41,450 bases of DNA, from positions 1-41,450 of the forward strand of contig JADHTJ010000024.1 in the NCBI GenBank assembly GCA_016785015.1, read 5' to 3'. Shown here piece by piece: positions 32,001 through 40,229 of the stretch. How positions within the stretch are numbered: the stretch's first letter is position 1; each line of letters begins with the position of its first letter. The DNA comes from Anaerolineales bacterium (lineage in GTDB: Bacteria; Chloroflexota; Anaerolineae; Anaerolineales; UBA11858). The notes beneath the pieces were generated by a model, which worked only from the letters and a program-made list of their open reading frames with translations, made no database searches and was not told where the DNA came from. The position numbers and the translations under genes are program-made.

Positions 32001-32920
32001 GTCTTATTGCCCGTATCCGTCCCCACACAACGAAGAAAGGCGATCCCATGGGATTCGTCACCCTCGAAGATGTGCAGGGAAATATTGATCTGGTGATCTT
32101 CCCCAGAACCTGGGCTAAATATCGGGATTTCATCGATTTTGACAACATCGTCATGGTCGATGGCAAAATTGATGCCCGGGGAGCAGAACCAAAAATATTG
32201 GTGGACCACATCACCACCGAGCTAAATCATGTCACCCCATTGGGTGAACCTGTTCCTCCAGAGCCAGGATTTGGTGTTGCTCCTGTTCCTCAACCTGAAA
32301 CACGTTCCCAACCTGAATCTCGTGAACCCAGCGCAAAGCAGATCTCCGAAGAAGCGCCACCCCATGATAAAGAAGGTATGCCGTCACCTCCCGAGGCATT
32401 CCCCGACGATTGGAATGATATCAACGATATCCCCTCCGCTGAAACTGCGATACCCTCATTTGTCGAAGATGAAGCTGAAGAGGTGAGAGAGAGAGGTTCA
32501 TTGGTAGAGGAGGCGCTTTCCTTAGCCGAGGAGTTTCAGGAAGTGCAGCAGTTACATGAAATCATCCCCAAAGAAAAGGGGATAGATTCCCCTGATTCTG
32601 CTGAAGTCATTGCTGAATCAATGCCACCTGTATTGCCAATTGTCCCATCAATTGACAGTGGTGATATGCGCATGCTCACCGTAATCATGCGACCTGGTTT
32701 AGGCCGCGTCAGGGATAGCTTGCTGATGCGCCGAATTTTTGGAAAATTGATCAGTAATCCTGGAAATGACCGTTTTGCATTCCATATTTTTGAAGATGGG
32801 CGTGGTTATTTGTTGGATTTCCCCAACTACGCTACTCGCCTGACTCCTGATTTAATTGCTGAGATTAATGAACTTATGGGGGAAGAAAATGTTCGCATTG
32901 AGAAGATCACCTTTCAGTAG
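29030..32920 (+). CDS. dnaE: DNA polymerase III alpha subunit DnaE
   Basis: A 1296-residue replicative polymerase. The N-terminal PHP domain starts VHLHTHTEYSLLDG; the polymerase palm has ARGSAAGSIVAYAL and the catalytic aspartates in PDIDLDFRDDRR; fingers, helix-hairpin-helix and OB domain (VAGLIARIRPHTTKKGDPMGFVTLED) follow. After the OB fold comes a low-complexity Pro/Glu-rich insert of about 130 residues (about 1090-1215), then a conserved-looking C-terminal unit (RMLTVIMRPGLGRVRDSLLM...). The length is slightly above the usual 1150-1200 because of this insert. No ribosome binding site is evident. Confidence 0.97.
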   Translation: MSFVHLHTHTEYSLLDGFSNIKKLVERAAELEMPALAITDHGTMFGVIDFYNAATDAGIKPIIGLEAYMAARRMTDRQVHFDKKSSHLLLLAQNQVGYQNLLKIASAAQLEGFYYFPRIDHEFLAEHAEGLICTSGCMAAEIPRAINNGDLEGARSKLDWYYEVFGADNFYLELQEHEIPELANINKALLELGPRYKARYVATNDVHYINPSDAELQDILLAVQTGSLVTDPKRMRMSDSTYYLKSGEEMGRIFAEVPEALTNTLLIAERCEVDLGFKGYRLPDFPVPEGYDAESYLRELCESGLEMRYGSSAQNGVYQERLNYELEIIHTMGFDAYFLIVWDLCQYAKKQDIWYNARGSAAGSIVAYALEITLVDPIEHELIFERFLNPGRVSMPDIDLDFRDDRRADMMEYTARKYGDDKVAQIITFGTMKARAAIRDVGRVKDIPINEVDRIAKLIPAIPGKPVTIEEALEKVPEFKQAYESTAYIQDLIDTAKGMEGVVRNAGTHAAGVVITDKPIIEYLPLHRPTGSAQDSPVKTVTQFEMSVIDEQGLLKVDFLGLSTLTVMARACDLIQERHGVEFNLNNIPLDDPETFALLGRGETAGVFQVEGAGMRRNLVEMKPQNLDHVIAMVALFRPGPMEFIPSYIKRMHGQEGIEYLHPKLEPILAETYGITVYQEQIMYTAMQLAGYSASEADFLRKGVAKKKADVLLKSRARFVSGTAENGISEKIANEIFDNWEAFARYGFPKGHAADYGVIAVQTAYLKTHYPVEYMAALLSVELNNTDKVAAYAADCRRMGIEVLPPDINTSLWDFSIDGDADDKTASIRFGLGAVKNVGHGPVDTLLEARDEGPFADLNEFVRRADLRKVGKRALECLIKVGALDSFGARPALFDFLDRIVSISSSYFAAADSGQMSMFGAQTGLVEIIELPDINAEVTRREQLEWERELIGLYVSDHPLSTVMDAIDQNITHYSSELVEAHERQQVRVAGLIARIRPHTTKKGDPMGFVTLEDVQGNIDLVIFPRTWAKYRDFIDFDNIVMVDGKIDARGAEPKILVDHITTELNHVTPLGEPVPPEPGFGVAPVPQPETRSQPESREPSAKQISEEAPPHDKEGMPSPPEAFPDDWNDINDIPSAETAIPSFVEDEAEEVRERGSLVEEALSLAEEFQEVQQLHEIIPKEKGIDSPDSAEVIAESMPPVLPIVPSIDSGDMRMLTVIMRPGLGRVRDSLLMRRIFGKLISNPGNDRFAFHIFEDGRGYLLDFPNYATRLTPDLIAEINELMGEENVRIEKITFQ

Positions 32921-33092
32921 AATACACATTAATTGAATATTTGTTTTGGGGTAGAATATGGCTTTACAGCGATGAGTTTTCCCCATAAGCCACACCATGG
33001 AAGTTAGGATTCGATGAAATGCGAATCGGTATTTCCCATAGGTGTGTTGCTGACCAAGAAACAATTCTATTTTAATGCCAAAGGAAAAAATC

Positions 33093-33602
33093 ATGAAAAG
33101 AAAACAATCATTACTCTTAATATGGCTATCGCTCCTGATTGTGAGCATGGCTTGTTCTCTAACTGGTGGTGCTGCCGAAGAGCCTGAAGCACCCGACGTA
33201 AATCAAACTGAACAAGAAGATGTTGCTGACGAACAAGCTGAAGCATCCGAAGAAGTCGAGGCCGAAGAGGCCGCCGAGGCTGAACACGAAGCTGAGGATA
33301 TGTCGGAAGAATCTCAAGAATATGACACAGAGTTTCCGCTCCCCGAGGATGTGCAGAACTTCACTGGCGGTGGCGACCAGGTCAATTTTGCTACCAACAT
33401 TACTGTTGAAGAAGCAATAGAATTCTATCGGACCATTTTCGCAGAAATAGGGCTGACAGAACGTACGCTCAACACAGCTATTACTGAAACCACTTTCAGC
33501 ATGGTATTCGATGGTCATGCCAAGGGAGAAGCCATTGTGGTTCAAGGTGTTGATCTTGGGAATGGAACTACAAATATCAATATCCGCTTTGAAGATGTAT
33601 AA
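33093..33602 (+). CDS. small acidic lipoprotein of unknown function
   Basis: A 169-residue lipoprotein: signal sequence with lipobox VSMAC, an acidic linker of about 55 residues rich in Glu and Ala, and a C-terminal domain of about 90 residues (FPLPEDVQNFTGGGDQVNFATNITVEEAIEFYRTIFAE split over two strands, then NTAITETTFSMVFDG). The C-terminal unit resembles small extracellular domains found in Chloroflexi lipoproteins, but no function is known. AAGGAA precedes the ATG at 33093; the ATG at 33075 would spoil the signal peptide. Confidence 0.8.
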   Translation: MKRKQSLLLIWLSLLIVSMACSLTGGAAEEPEAPDVNQTEQEDVADEQAEASEEVEAEEAAEAEHEAEDMSEESQEYDTEFPLPEDVQNFTGGGDQVNFATNITVEEAIEFYRTIFAEIGLTERTLNTAITETTFSMVFDGHAKGEAIVVQGVDLGNGTTNINIRFEDV

Positions 33603-33607
33603 TTGCC

Positions 33608-33639
33608 ATTCCCCGGAAACTTCAAAGTTTCCGGGGAAT
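33608..33639 (+). other. perfect intercistronic stem-loop
   Basis: ATTCCCCGGAAACT (33608-33621) and AGTTTCCGGGGAAT (33626-33639) form a 14-bp stem with a 4-base loop, placed six bases after the lipoprotein stop and just before the ribosome binding site of the next gene. No T run follows. Confidence 0.7.
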
Positions 33640-33653
33640 TAAAGGAGAATCAA

Positions 33654-33872
33654 ATGGTCAGTCAAGAACTCATTGAAATCCTTCGTTGCCCTGCCTGCGT
33701 GCGGGAAACCGAAGGTCTGCTGGAATACTACAAAGAATCCTGGTTTATCTGTCAGGATTGCGGGCGCAAGTACCCCATCCGCGAAGATATCCCCGTAATG
33801 CTGATCGACGAGGGCGACAAGTGGGTGGAGACAGCTAAAGAAGATCTTCCCATTCCTCCGCCAGAAAAATAA
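33654..33872 (+). CDS. Trm112-family zinc-ribbon protein
   Basis: A 72-residue protein with two CxxC pairs (CPAC and CQDC) and the Trm112 end motif KYPIREDIPVMLIDEGD. Family knowledge: Trm112 proteins bind and activate methyltransferases in archaea and eukaryotes; bacterial partners are less clear. AAAGGAG lies about seven bases upstream of the ATG at 33654, so the longer frame from 33603 is rejected. Confidence 0.88.
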   Translation: MVSQELIEILRCPACVRETEGLLEYYKESWFICQDCGRKYPIREDIPVMLIDEGDKWVETAKEDLPIPPPEK

Positions 33873-33884
33873 TTTCCAAGGGCA

Positions 33885-33932
33885 GCAGACCAACCAGGCT
33901 TCGTCGTGAGCTCAGCCGAACGGTTGGTCTGC
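33885..33932. repeat. inverted repeat between the Trm112-like and HEAT-repeat genes
   Basis: GCAGACCAACC (33885-33895) pairs with GGTTGGTCTGC (33922-33932), 11 bp with 26 bases between. It covers the whole intergenic gap and may be another mobile palindromic repeat. Confidence 0.6.
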
Positions 33933-33944
33933 TACCCGCAGGAT

Positions 33945-34523
33945 ATGTCCAATCTCCAAAATTTAATCTCAAACCTGATATCCGGCAATGATGAAGCCGC
34001 CGAGGCAGCCGCGGGGGAGATTGCCGCTTTCGGTGCTGATTCGTTGCCAGCTTTGAGGGAATTGCTTTCCTCAGAAAATGCTGACCACCGCTGGTGGGCC
34101 ACGCGTACTTTGGCGTTGATCTCTGAACCCCAGTCATCAGCTTTGCTCTTAGAGTCTTTGCGCGATCTGGAACTGGAAGTACGTCAGTGTGCGGCTTTGG
34201 CCCTCAAAGAGCAGCCTACCCCCGAGGCGATTCCAGCGCTAATCGCGACTCTCGGTGATCAGGACCAACTTCTCTCCCGTCTGGCTGCCGATGCTTTGAT
34301 TGCTGTGGGGACAGAATCTGTTCCTTCACTGATTGAGATCCTCAAAAATGGAAAGCAACCTGCACAAGGAGCGGCTGCCCGAGTATTGGCCATCATCGCG
34401 GACACAAGCGCCATCCCAGTGATGTTCGATGTTTGGGAGGGTGGTTCATCAATTGTGCAGTACTGGATCGAAGAAGGATTCAGACGGATGGGGGTAGGAA
34501 TGACGTTTTTCAATCCAGAATAA
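33945..34523 (+). CDS. HEAT-repeat protein
   Basis: A 192-residue all-helical protein with about five HEAT-like repeats of 30 residues (ALRELLSSENADHRWWATRTLALI, LLLESLRDLELEVRQCAALAL, AIPALIATLGDQDQLLSRLAADALIAVG and so on). Such solenoids mediate protein binding; no partner is visible. The ATG at 33945 is chosen; a GTG at 33906 lies inside a palindrome. Confidence 0.82.
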   Translation: MSNLQNLISNLISGNDEAAEAAAGEIAAFGADSLPALRELLSSENADHRWWATRTLALISEPQSSALLLESLRDLELEVRQCAALALKEQPTPEAIPALIATLGDQDQLLSRLAADALIAVGTESVPSLIEILKNGKQPAQGAAARVLAIIADTSAIPVMFDVWEGGSSIVQYWIEEGFRRMGVGMTFFNPE

Positions 34524-34524
34524 T

Positions 34525-34560
34525 ACAGACCCTAAAGGTCTCGTAACCTTTAGGGTCTGT
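34525..34560. terminator. strong hairpin between convergent genes
   Basis: ACAGACCCTAAAGGT (34525-34539) pairs perfectly with ACCTTTAGGGTCTGT (34546-34560), 15 bp with a 6-base loop, between the HEAT-repeat gene and the convergent DUF456 gene. Its form also fits a dispersed palindrome. Confidence 0.65.
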
Positions 34561-34599
34561 ATATAAAACTCACTTATCGGCCTTCAGGCCATTTATTAT

Positions 34600-35097
34600 T
34601 TAGGCGAAGAAAGCCCACCCCGCCCAAATACCGATCATGATCAGCCCAAGGGCAAAACGGGCCAAGAAAGACATCCCCAAACCCAACATCAAACCCTTTA
34701 CCACTTCGGTAGCCGCTTTACTATCACCAATACGGCGGTATTCCATCAGGTAGAGGATCAGCGGTGCTGCGATGATCCCACCGATGGGGGGGAACACAAA
34801 AGTAAAGATCACACCGCCTATCAGAGCCGCAATAATTGAACCCCATTCAGCGCCTTTCTCGCGGGCTTTGGCACCCATCAGCAGGTTGTCAGCGCCGACG
34901 GCAATCAACATCAACAAAGTGATCAGCGCGAATAGCACTCCGCCTAAATTGCCAAACCCAAACACAATGCCATAAACCAGAGCAGCGACCCAAATGACCA
35001 CGTTTCCTGGGAAAATGGGAATGACCAGGCCTAATTGGCCTACCGTCATGGTGAGGATGATAAGTACTAATGATGTCGTTTCTAACCAGGCGGACAA
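34600..35097 (-). CDS. DUF456 family membrane protein
   Basis: A 165-residue protein with four or five membrane segments and the DUF456 pattern (GQLGLVIPIFPGNVVIW, then a glycine-rich GGVIFTFVFPPIGGIIAAPL and AATEVVKGLMLGLGMSFLARF). Function unknown. It starts at TTG: an AGGAG lies six bases before it and no ATG fits, so the rare start is well supported. Confidence 0.85.
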   Translation of the reverse strand: MSAWLETTSLVLIILTMTVGQLGLVIPIFPGNVVIWVAALVYGIVFGFGNLGGVLFALITLLMLIAVGADNLLMGAKAREKGAEWGSIIAALIGGVIFTFVFPPIGGIIAAPLILYLMEYRRIGDSKAATEVVKGLMLGLGMSFLARFALGLIMIGIWAGWAFFA

Positions 35098-35148
35098 GAT
35101 AATCTCCTTGATGTTAAGTTATTGATCAAATTAAGAATTTAGGTTTTT

Positions 35149-35571
35149 TTAGAAACCGATTTCGGATTCCGAAGGCCAGTTGAGCATAAGGAGTCCAATT
35201 AAAATCCCAGCGTTTACCCCAATAGCGCCAATTTTATTGAACAACGCGGTAAGTGAATTCCAGTAGAAAATCAATCCAACTGCCGATAACCCTGCAAAGA
35301 TCATTGCTAAAGTTCGCCAGATCCCGTGGGGAATGCCAATTCCTAGGAAGGCGAATGTTGTTGCCAGGAAACCAAGCACACAAAGGGCCCAAATAACAAA
35401 TGCCAATGTTTGTGATGCTCTCTCACCCAGTAGATTGTCGAAAAGCCAAGATCGAGGGTGCCAGTTTTCTAAAGTGGATAATCCAACAGAAGCCATCACT
35501 CCCTGAACATGCCCAACTGCATGAACGAATAAAACAATCGCGATAACTGTCCGCAGAGTATTTGGCGACAT
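35149..35571 (-). CDS. small integral membrane protein, unknown function
   Basis: A 140-residue protein with four hydrophobic segments (TVIAIVLFVHAVGHVQGV, TLAFVIWALCVLGFLATTFAFLG split in the middle, TLAMIFAGLSAVGLIFYW, NAGILIGLLMLNW). His and Asn in the first helix (VHAVGH) are notable. No family was recognised. AAGGAG precedes the ATG at 35571; the frame to 35748 is rejected. Confidence 0.72.
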   Translation of the reverse strand: MSPNTLRTVIAIVLFVHAVGHVQGVMASVGLSTLENWHPRSWLFDNLLGERASQTLAFVIWALCVLGFLATTFAFLGIGIPHGIWRTLAMIFAGLSAVGLIFYWNSLTALFNKIGAIGVNAGILIGLLMLNWPSESEIGF

Positions 35572-35730
35572 TGTTTGCTCCTTGGGCCAAATTGATTGGA
35601 TGAATGTGTTATGAGTCAAACTAACATACGAATATTCTACCAAAATGTTGTAATCAGATTTTCGGTTCAATGGGAATCGCCGGAGTTGCTCCCCAAATAT
35701 GACCATTACCACGTGAATTCCCAGAGACCC

Positions 35731-35792
35731 AGACTTCCGATGTTTCAATTCTGTCGCTTCGCTTGAAGGATATTGAAAAACATCGGAAGTCT
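35731..35792. repeat. dispersed palindrome, family E (AGACTTCCGA type), copy 1
   Basis: AGACTTCCGATGTTT (35731-35745) pairs with AAACATCGGAAGTCT (35778-35792), 15 bp; TCAAT and ATTGA extend the stem inward. It is in the gap after serS. The start AGACTTCCGA recurs at 41134 inside the methyltransferase gene. Confidence 0.75.
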
Positions 35793-35797
35793 TGAAA

Positions 35798-37072
35798 TTA
35801 TTCTGGCTTAATTACCTCGATACCACCCATCCAGGGGCGCAGCACCTCGGGGATGATCACTGAACCGTCAGCCTGCTGGAAATTTTCGATGATAGCGATC
35901 ATCACACGCGGCAACCCCAAACCTGATCCGTTGAGGGTATGCAGCAAACGAGGTTTGCCACCCTCCTCGGGGCGATAGCGGATATTGGCGCGCCTTGCCT
36001 GGAAATCGATGACGTTCGAAACGGAGGAGACTTCTAACCATTCCCCACAGCCCGCGGCCCAAACTTCGAGATCGTAGGTGAAGCTGGCACCAAAACCCAG
36101 GTCACCGGTGCAAAGCTGGTGCGTACGGTAGGGCAGCTCCAGCAGTTCGGCGGTTTCTTCGGCGTCAGCAAACATCTTCTCGAAGGCTGCCGGAGAATCT
36201 TCGGGTTTAGTGAACATATACATCTCGACCTTATCGAACTGGTGACCGCGCTTAATGCCGCGCACATCGCGCCCGGCGCTCATCTTCTCACGGCGAAAGC
36301 AGGGGGTGTAGGCGGTGTAATAGAGGGGTAGATCTTCCTCAGGGATGATCTCGTCCATGTGATAACCCGTAAGGGGTACTTCTGCTGTGGGCACAAAGTA
36401 GAGATCTTCTTCGTGGTCTTTATAGAGATTATCAACAAACTTGGGCAACTGCCCGGCACCAAAAACAGTGTCCTTTTTGACCATGAAGGGAGTGTATTTT
36501 TCAGTGTAGCCCTGCTTGATGTGCAGGTCGAGCATGAAGGCGATCAAAGCGCGCTGCAAGCGTGCACCCGCCCCGCTGAGAACATAAAATCGGGAGCCGG
36601 TCAGCTTGACGCCGCGTTCGAAATCCAGGATGCCCAACTCGGGGCCAAGGTCCCAATGGGGTTTGGGCTCGAAGTCAAACTCGGGATTCTCCCCCGAAGT
36701 TTTCAGAACCACGTTTTCGCTTTCGTCCACCCCTAAAGGAGTTTTCTCGCTAGGAATATTCGGTAGTGTGGACATGACAGCATCCAGGGATGCTTGCACC
36801 TGGCGCAATTCTTCGTCGATAATGCTGATCTTATCCCCTACGGCGCGCATGGCCTCGATCTTGGCCTGTCGCTCATCAGCGTCTTTCATCTTTCCGATCT
36901 CTTTCGAGACTTTGTTACGCTCTGCCTTGAGAGTTTCAACATCTTGAATCAGATCGCGGCGCTGCGCGTCCAATTCAAGCACCCGCTCGATCGGGGATTG
37001 ATCTTCTTGGCGCTTCTTCAACGCCTCCCGTACGATGTCAGGGTTTTCGCGGATCAAGTTAAGATCTAACAT
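35798..37072 (-). CDS. serS: serine--tRNA ligase
   Basis: A 424-residue class II aminoacyl-tRNA synthetase that charges tRNA-Ser. The N-terminal coiled-coil arm (about 30-105) is followed by motif 2 with [28 protein letters not shown] as two adjoining blocks and motif 3 [12 protein letters not shown]. Length and domain order are typical. Expression is governed by the T-box leader and promoter immediately upstream. Confidence 0.97.
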   Translation of the reverse strand: MLDLNLIRENPDIVREALKKRQEDQSPIERVLELDAQRRDLIQDVETLKAERNKVSKEIGKMKDADERQAKIEAMRAVGDKISIIDEELRQVQASLDAVMSTLPNIPSEKTPLGVDESENVVLKTSGENPEFDFEPKPHWDLGPELGILDFERGVKLTGSRFYVLSGAGARLQRALIAFMLDLHIKQGYTEKYTPFMVKKDTVFGAGQLPKFVDNLYKDHEEDLYFVPTAEVPLTGYHMDEIIPEEDLPLYYTAYTPCFRREKMSAGRDVRGIKRGHQFDKVEMYMFTKPEDSPAAFEKMFADAEETAELLELPYRTHQLCTGDLGFGASFTYDLEVWAAGCGEWLEVSSVSNVIDFQARRANIRYRPEEGGKPRLLHTLNGSGLGLPRVMIAIIENFQQADGSVIIPEVLRPWMGGIEVIKPE

Positions 37073-37156
37073 AGTGCACCTCCGTCACATTGCGGTTGTG
37101 ATTAAATTTTAGGCATTGGCCTAATTCGCAAACTGCGTTTTTGGGAGCGTCGCTCC

Positions 37157-37500
37157 AAAAAAAACAGCGCCCTCCTCTCCATGCAGGACGAGGGGGGCGC
37201 TCGTGGTGCCACCTGCTTTTACCCCCACCGCTCCTTCGGAGCACTTCCCCCGATTCGGAGGAGGCCAGGAGGGGGTCTCAAGAACGCGCTAACGGGCGAA
37301 ACCGGCTTCTTTATGGCCAAAAATCAGTAAGTTAGTTGTTCACGAAAAACTAACGACAACCTCTCCAGAAGCGATTGTCCCTTAGGGACGACGGAGGGGA
37401 TTTCATCGTTTGGCCTGCCGCCTCACACCGACCGGCAGCTCTCTGAAAGGTTAGACGATTACTCGTCTCCGTGCTGATCTTTTTAAGATCGGAATGGTGC
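37157..37500 (-). ncRNA. T-box riboswitch leader of serS
   Basis: On the minus strand the leader contains the T-box core GCAGGTGGCACCACG (37202-37216) followed by a terminator (stem arms 37190-37201 and 37166-37177, one G-U pair, then eight T residues at 37157-37164). Upstream is a large Stem I: the ACGGAG/CTCCGT base, an AGTA bulge and the specifier loop GATGAAATCC, where TCC (37398-37400) would read as a serine codon. Uncharged tRNA-Ser should stabilise the antiterminator and switch serS on. Confidence 0.88.
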
Positions 37501-37501
37501 G

Positions 37502-37529
37502 ATTATACCGGATGATTGTTATGAGTCAA
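37502..37529 (-). promoter_or_regulatory. promoter of the serS T-box transcript
   Basis: On the minus strand TTGACT (37524-37529), a 16-base spacer and TATAAT (37502-37507). The -35 box overlaps the stop codon of the MFS transporter gene upstream. Confidence 0.8.
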
Positions 37530-38713
37530 GATTCGGTGGGATTTCTCTTTCCAAATATCACCGGCAACAAAGGGAGAGCCAATAAATTCAACAATGCCAG
37601 AACTGCGAACGTCCAACGGAAACCGGCTGCGTCCGCCGAGATGCCGCTGATGGCCATGCCCGCGCCCTGGGCAACATTGGTCACCGCCATGAGAATTGAG
37701 AACATCGAAGCGGCGATACGCTTTTCGGTGTATTTCATTGCCAGGGAAAAGAAAACTGTCTGCTGTGTGCCATAAGCCAAGCCGTACAAGGCAACCAATG
37801 GCCAGGCCATGGCGGGGCTGCTGATAAAGGCCAGCAATAGGATACCAACTAAGCCGACGCCCATAGCCAGCATAGTGGCATTCTTCATGCCGATGCGGCT
37901 GTAGATACGTCCGCCGAATGCGCCGCCCAATACCACTCCGACCCCCCAAACGGTGGTGAAGTATCCGGCCATACTCAGGGAGATGCCGAAATCTGTTTGC
38001 AAGAAGGCGTTCACTAAGGGGTTGGCTCCCTGGATGATAAAGAAGAACAAGAACCCTAGGAGGGCCAGGAATATGACGGTCTTCTGTTTGAATGCCCCAA
38101 AGGCGCTCCAATCGAAGTCTTCGCCTTCGACTCGCTGCTCTTCTTTGATGCCCAGTACGAGAGGAATTGGCACTAGCGTGATAGCTGCTAAAACCCAAAA
38201 TACAGCCGCCCAAGAAACATGTTCGGCCAATAGCCCCACTACGGAGGCAGTCACCACTACGGCTAATGCGCGCCCACCTACCATAAAGCCCTGAATAGTG
38301 CCCTCTTCTTCAGGGGGCGTGGTGTCCAGAGCCAGCCCATCAGTGCAAGTGTCATAAAGCGCCATGCCCATTTGGAGGGTAAATGCCAGGGCGACGAAAC
38401 CCCAATAATTTTCCGCAGGATCGACAAAGGATACCAGGATCAGGCAGACAGTCTGAACAAGCAAGCCTAACAGGATATAGGGTTTGCGGTGTCCCAAGCC
38501 GAACAAATTGACCTTGTCGCTTAACACGCCCAGGAATATTTTAATCACGAAAGGGATCAGTGCGATGGAAGCAAAGATGCCCACATCGGTCATTGACAGG
38601 CCGCGCGAAAGGAAGTAGAGCGCGTTGAGGGCAGTGAAATAGCTCAGGATGGTGCCCTGGGTGAAATACAACGAGCCGAACATGCCGTAACGCAGTGCTT
38701 TGTTGGTATACAT
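37526..38713 (-). CDS. MFS transporter
   Basis: A 395-residue permease with 12 predicted membrane segments. The loop 2/3 region has LGVLSDKVNLFGLGHRKPYILLG, and the segment TCTDGLALDTTPPEEEGTIQGFMVGGRA resembles AmpG or folate/biopterin-type MFS members. The substrate is unknown. The start at 38713 follows GGAGA by six bases; the upstream ATG at 38719 is too close to the ribosome binding site. Confidence 0.88.
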   Translation of the reverse strand: MYTNKALRYGMFGSLYFTQGTILSYFTALNALYFLSRGLSMTDVGIFASIALIPFVIKIFLGVLSDKVNLFGLGHRKPYILLGLLVQTVCLILVSFVDPAENYWGFVALAFTLQMGMALYDTCTDGLALDTTPPEEEGTIQGFMVGGRALAVVVTASVVGLLAEHVSWAAVFWVLAAITLVPIPLVLGIKEEQRVEGEDFDWSAFGAFKQKTVIFLALLGFLFFFIIQGANPLVNAFLQTDFGISLSMAGYFTTVWGVGVVLGGAFGGRIYSRIGMKNATMLAMGVGLVGILLLAFISSPAMAWPLVALYGLAYGTQQTVFFSLAMKYTEKRIAASMFSILMAVTNVAQGAGMAISGISADAAGFRWTFAVLALLNLLALPLLPVIFGKRNPTES

Positions 38714-38790
38714 GTGCATTCTCCAGAAGATATTTACTTGAACCTTTTCATAATGCTGCTGTGCAGTGCAAAGACTAGTATATCAATTTC

Positions 38791-38824
38791 TTTGCGTCTC
38801 TGCTTCTCCGCGACTTTGCGTTGA
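38791..38824. repeat. dispersed repeat, family B, copy 3
   Basis: TTTGCGTCTCTGCTTCTCCG followed by CGACTTTGCGTTGA, in the gap between the two MFS genes. It shares the GCGTCTCTGC and CTTTGCG words with the copies at 5785 and 7417. Confidence 0.65.
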
Positions 38825-38850
38825 GTTTGTTGATTAGCGTTGTCAATTCT

Positions 38851-40119
38851 TTAAGTAGATTCTTCTCTTCTTGGCGGGGTGGCCCAAAGACCGGCGATGG
38901 ACAGGCCAAACAAGATCACGGCTATCGTGAATAGCGAGATGAAGAAATTTCCACTCTGATCGTATGAGACTCCCATCAAGAAGGGGCCGATGCTGCTGCC
39001 GGCTACAGCCGCTGTCCAGACGCTGCCACGGATCTTGCCTAAATGCTGGCGGCCAAAGTAGCGCACCCAGACGGTGTTGCCTAAACCGCCGAATAATCCA
39101 TGCGCTGAGCCCAGAATGAGCGTATATACCAAAACAACAGAACCACCCGGAACGTAGATCAGCGTACCAACAGCCAGGCTATATAAAGCCAAAGCGCCAA
39201 AGGCCATCCAACGCAACTGCACCCGGTCAGCAATTACGCCGCCGATGATCTGGAATATGGCTGAAACCACCATCAAAATTGTGAAACTGGCGGCAGCCTG
39301 CTGCTCGGTGAGTCCTTTAGCGGTGAAGATTGGCAGCAGGTTAAATGTGATCGCCGTGGCGATGGCGGCCCAAGCGAACCAGGCCAGGGTCAAAATCCAA
39401 TAAGCGCGCGTGCGCATGGCCTCTTTGAGAGTGAATTCGTTATCGGGGAGTGTTCCAACCACAGATCGAGATGTTATTATGGGGCTATCCCCATCGATTT
39501 TCTGGCCAATCTCTTCGGGGCGATTGATATAGAAGAAGTAGACCAAGGGCATTAAGACCGTGAACACAGTGGCTCCAGCCAGCAGATATGTCGTTCTCCA
39601 ACCGACCAGGCCGATCAACGCTAGAATTCCCACAGGCACGAGCCCGATCATCAGATTGAGGGCCACATTCTTGATCCCTGAGACAGTGCCTAGCCTATTG
39701 CGGAACCACATCGGCAGCATATTCACTGAGAGCAGTTCCAGGGCGCCCTGTCCAAACATGCGCAAGAATAGGAAGGCGAAGAAGAGCATCGGCAGGCTGT
39801 TGACCTGGGAGATGAAGACACAAGCCAGGCTGACCAGGCTGATGATCAGGAAGAGCATCTTGCGAATGCCGATCCGATCGGCCCATTGGCCGATATAGGA
39901 TTGGGGCAGCGAGGCCAGCACTGTGCCCAGCATATAGGCCCCGGTGAGCTGGCTCAGGCTGAGACCGAGCGTATCCCGCAATGAGGGGTTGAAGACCGAG
40001 ACCATGTAGGTTTGGCCGGGGCTGGTGAAGAACGCTGCCAACGTTGAGATGGGCAGGATGATCCAGCCGTAGTAGAAGTTGGTTCGCTTGGCAAACCAGA
40101 GATTGTTTTTTGAATTCAT
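38851..40119 (-). CDS. MFS transporter, oxalate/formate antiporter-like
   Basis: A 422-residue permease with 12 hydrophobic segments. The N-terminus FYYGWIILPISTLAAFFTSPGQTYMVSVF and the loop SYIGQWADRIGIRKML fit the OFA (oxalate:formate antiporter) branch of MFS; carboxylate transport is possible but unproven. It is followed by another MFS gene on the same strand, with repeat DNA between them. Confidence 0.88.
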   Translation of the reverse strand: MNSKNNLWFAKRTNFYYGWIILPISTLAAFFTSPGQTYMVSVFNPSLRDTLGLSLSQLTGAYMLGTVLASLPQSYIGQWADRIGIRKMLFLIISLVSLACVFISQVNSLPMLFFAFLFLRMFGQGALELLSVNMLPMWFRNRLGTVSGIKNVALNLMIGLVPVGILALIGLVGWRTTYLLAGATVFTVLMPLVYFFYINRPEEIGQKIDGDSPIITSRSVVGTLPDNEFTLKEAMRTRAYWILTLAWFAWAAIATAITFNLLPIFTAKGLTEQQAAASFTILMVVSAIFQIIGGVIADRVQLRWMAFGALALYSLAVGTLIYVPGGSVVLVYTLILGSAHGLFGGLGNTVWVRYFGRQHLGKIRGSVWTAAVAGSSIGPFLMGVSYDQSGNFFISLFTIAVILFGLSIAGLWATPPRREEST

Positions 40120-40135
40120 ATTTTAGTACACGGAT

Positions 40136-40200
40136 GAACACGGATTGCACGGATTTTCGGGATATTAATTTCCATTCCTTTATCCGTGCAATCCGTGTTC
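40136..40200. repeat. dispersed palindromic repeat, family A, copy 2
   Basis: GAACACGGATTGCACGGAT (40136-40154) and ATCCGTGCAATCCGTGTTC (40182-40200) are exact inverted copies, 19 bp with a 27-base AT-rich centre. The element fills the gap between the MFS and methyltransferase genes and is related to 4817-4890. Confidence 0.85.
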
Positions 40201-40229
40201 AAAGAACTCAGTAATTGAACATGTGAGCC

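Noticed and set aside
35709..35719. CACGTGAA word as a third parS site
   Set aside because: Only the centre matches; the flanks differ from the parS consensus at several positions.
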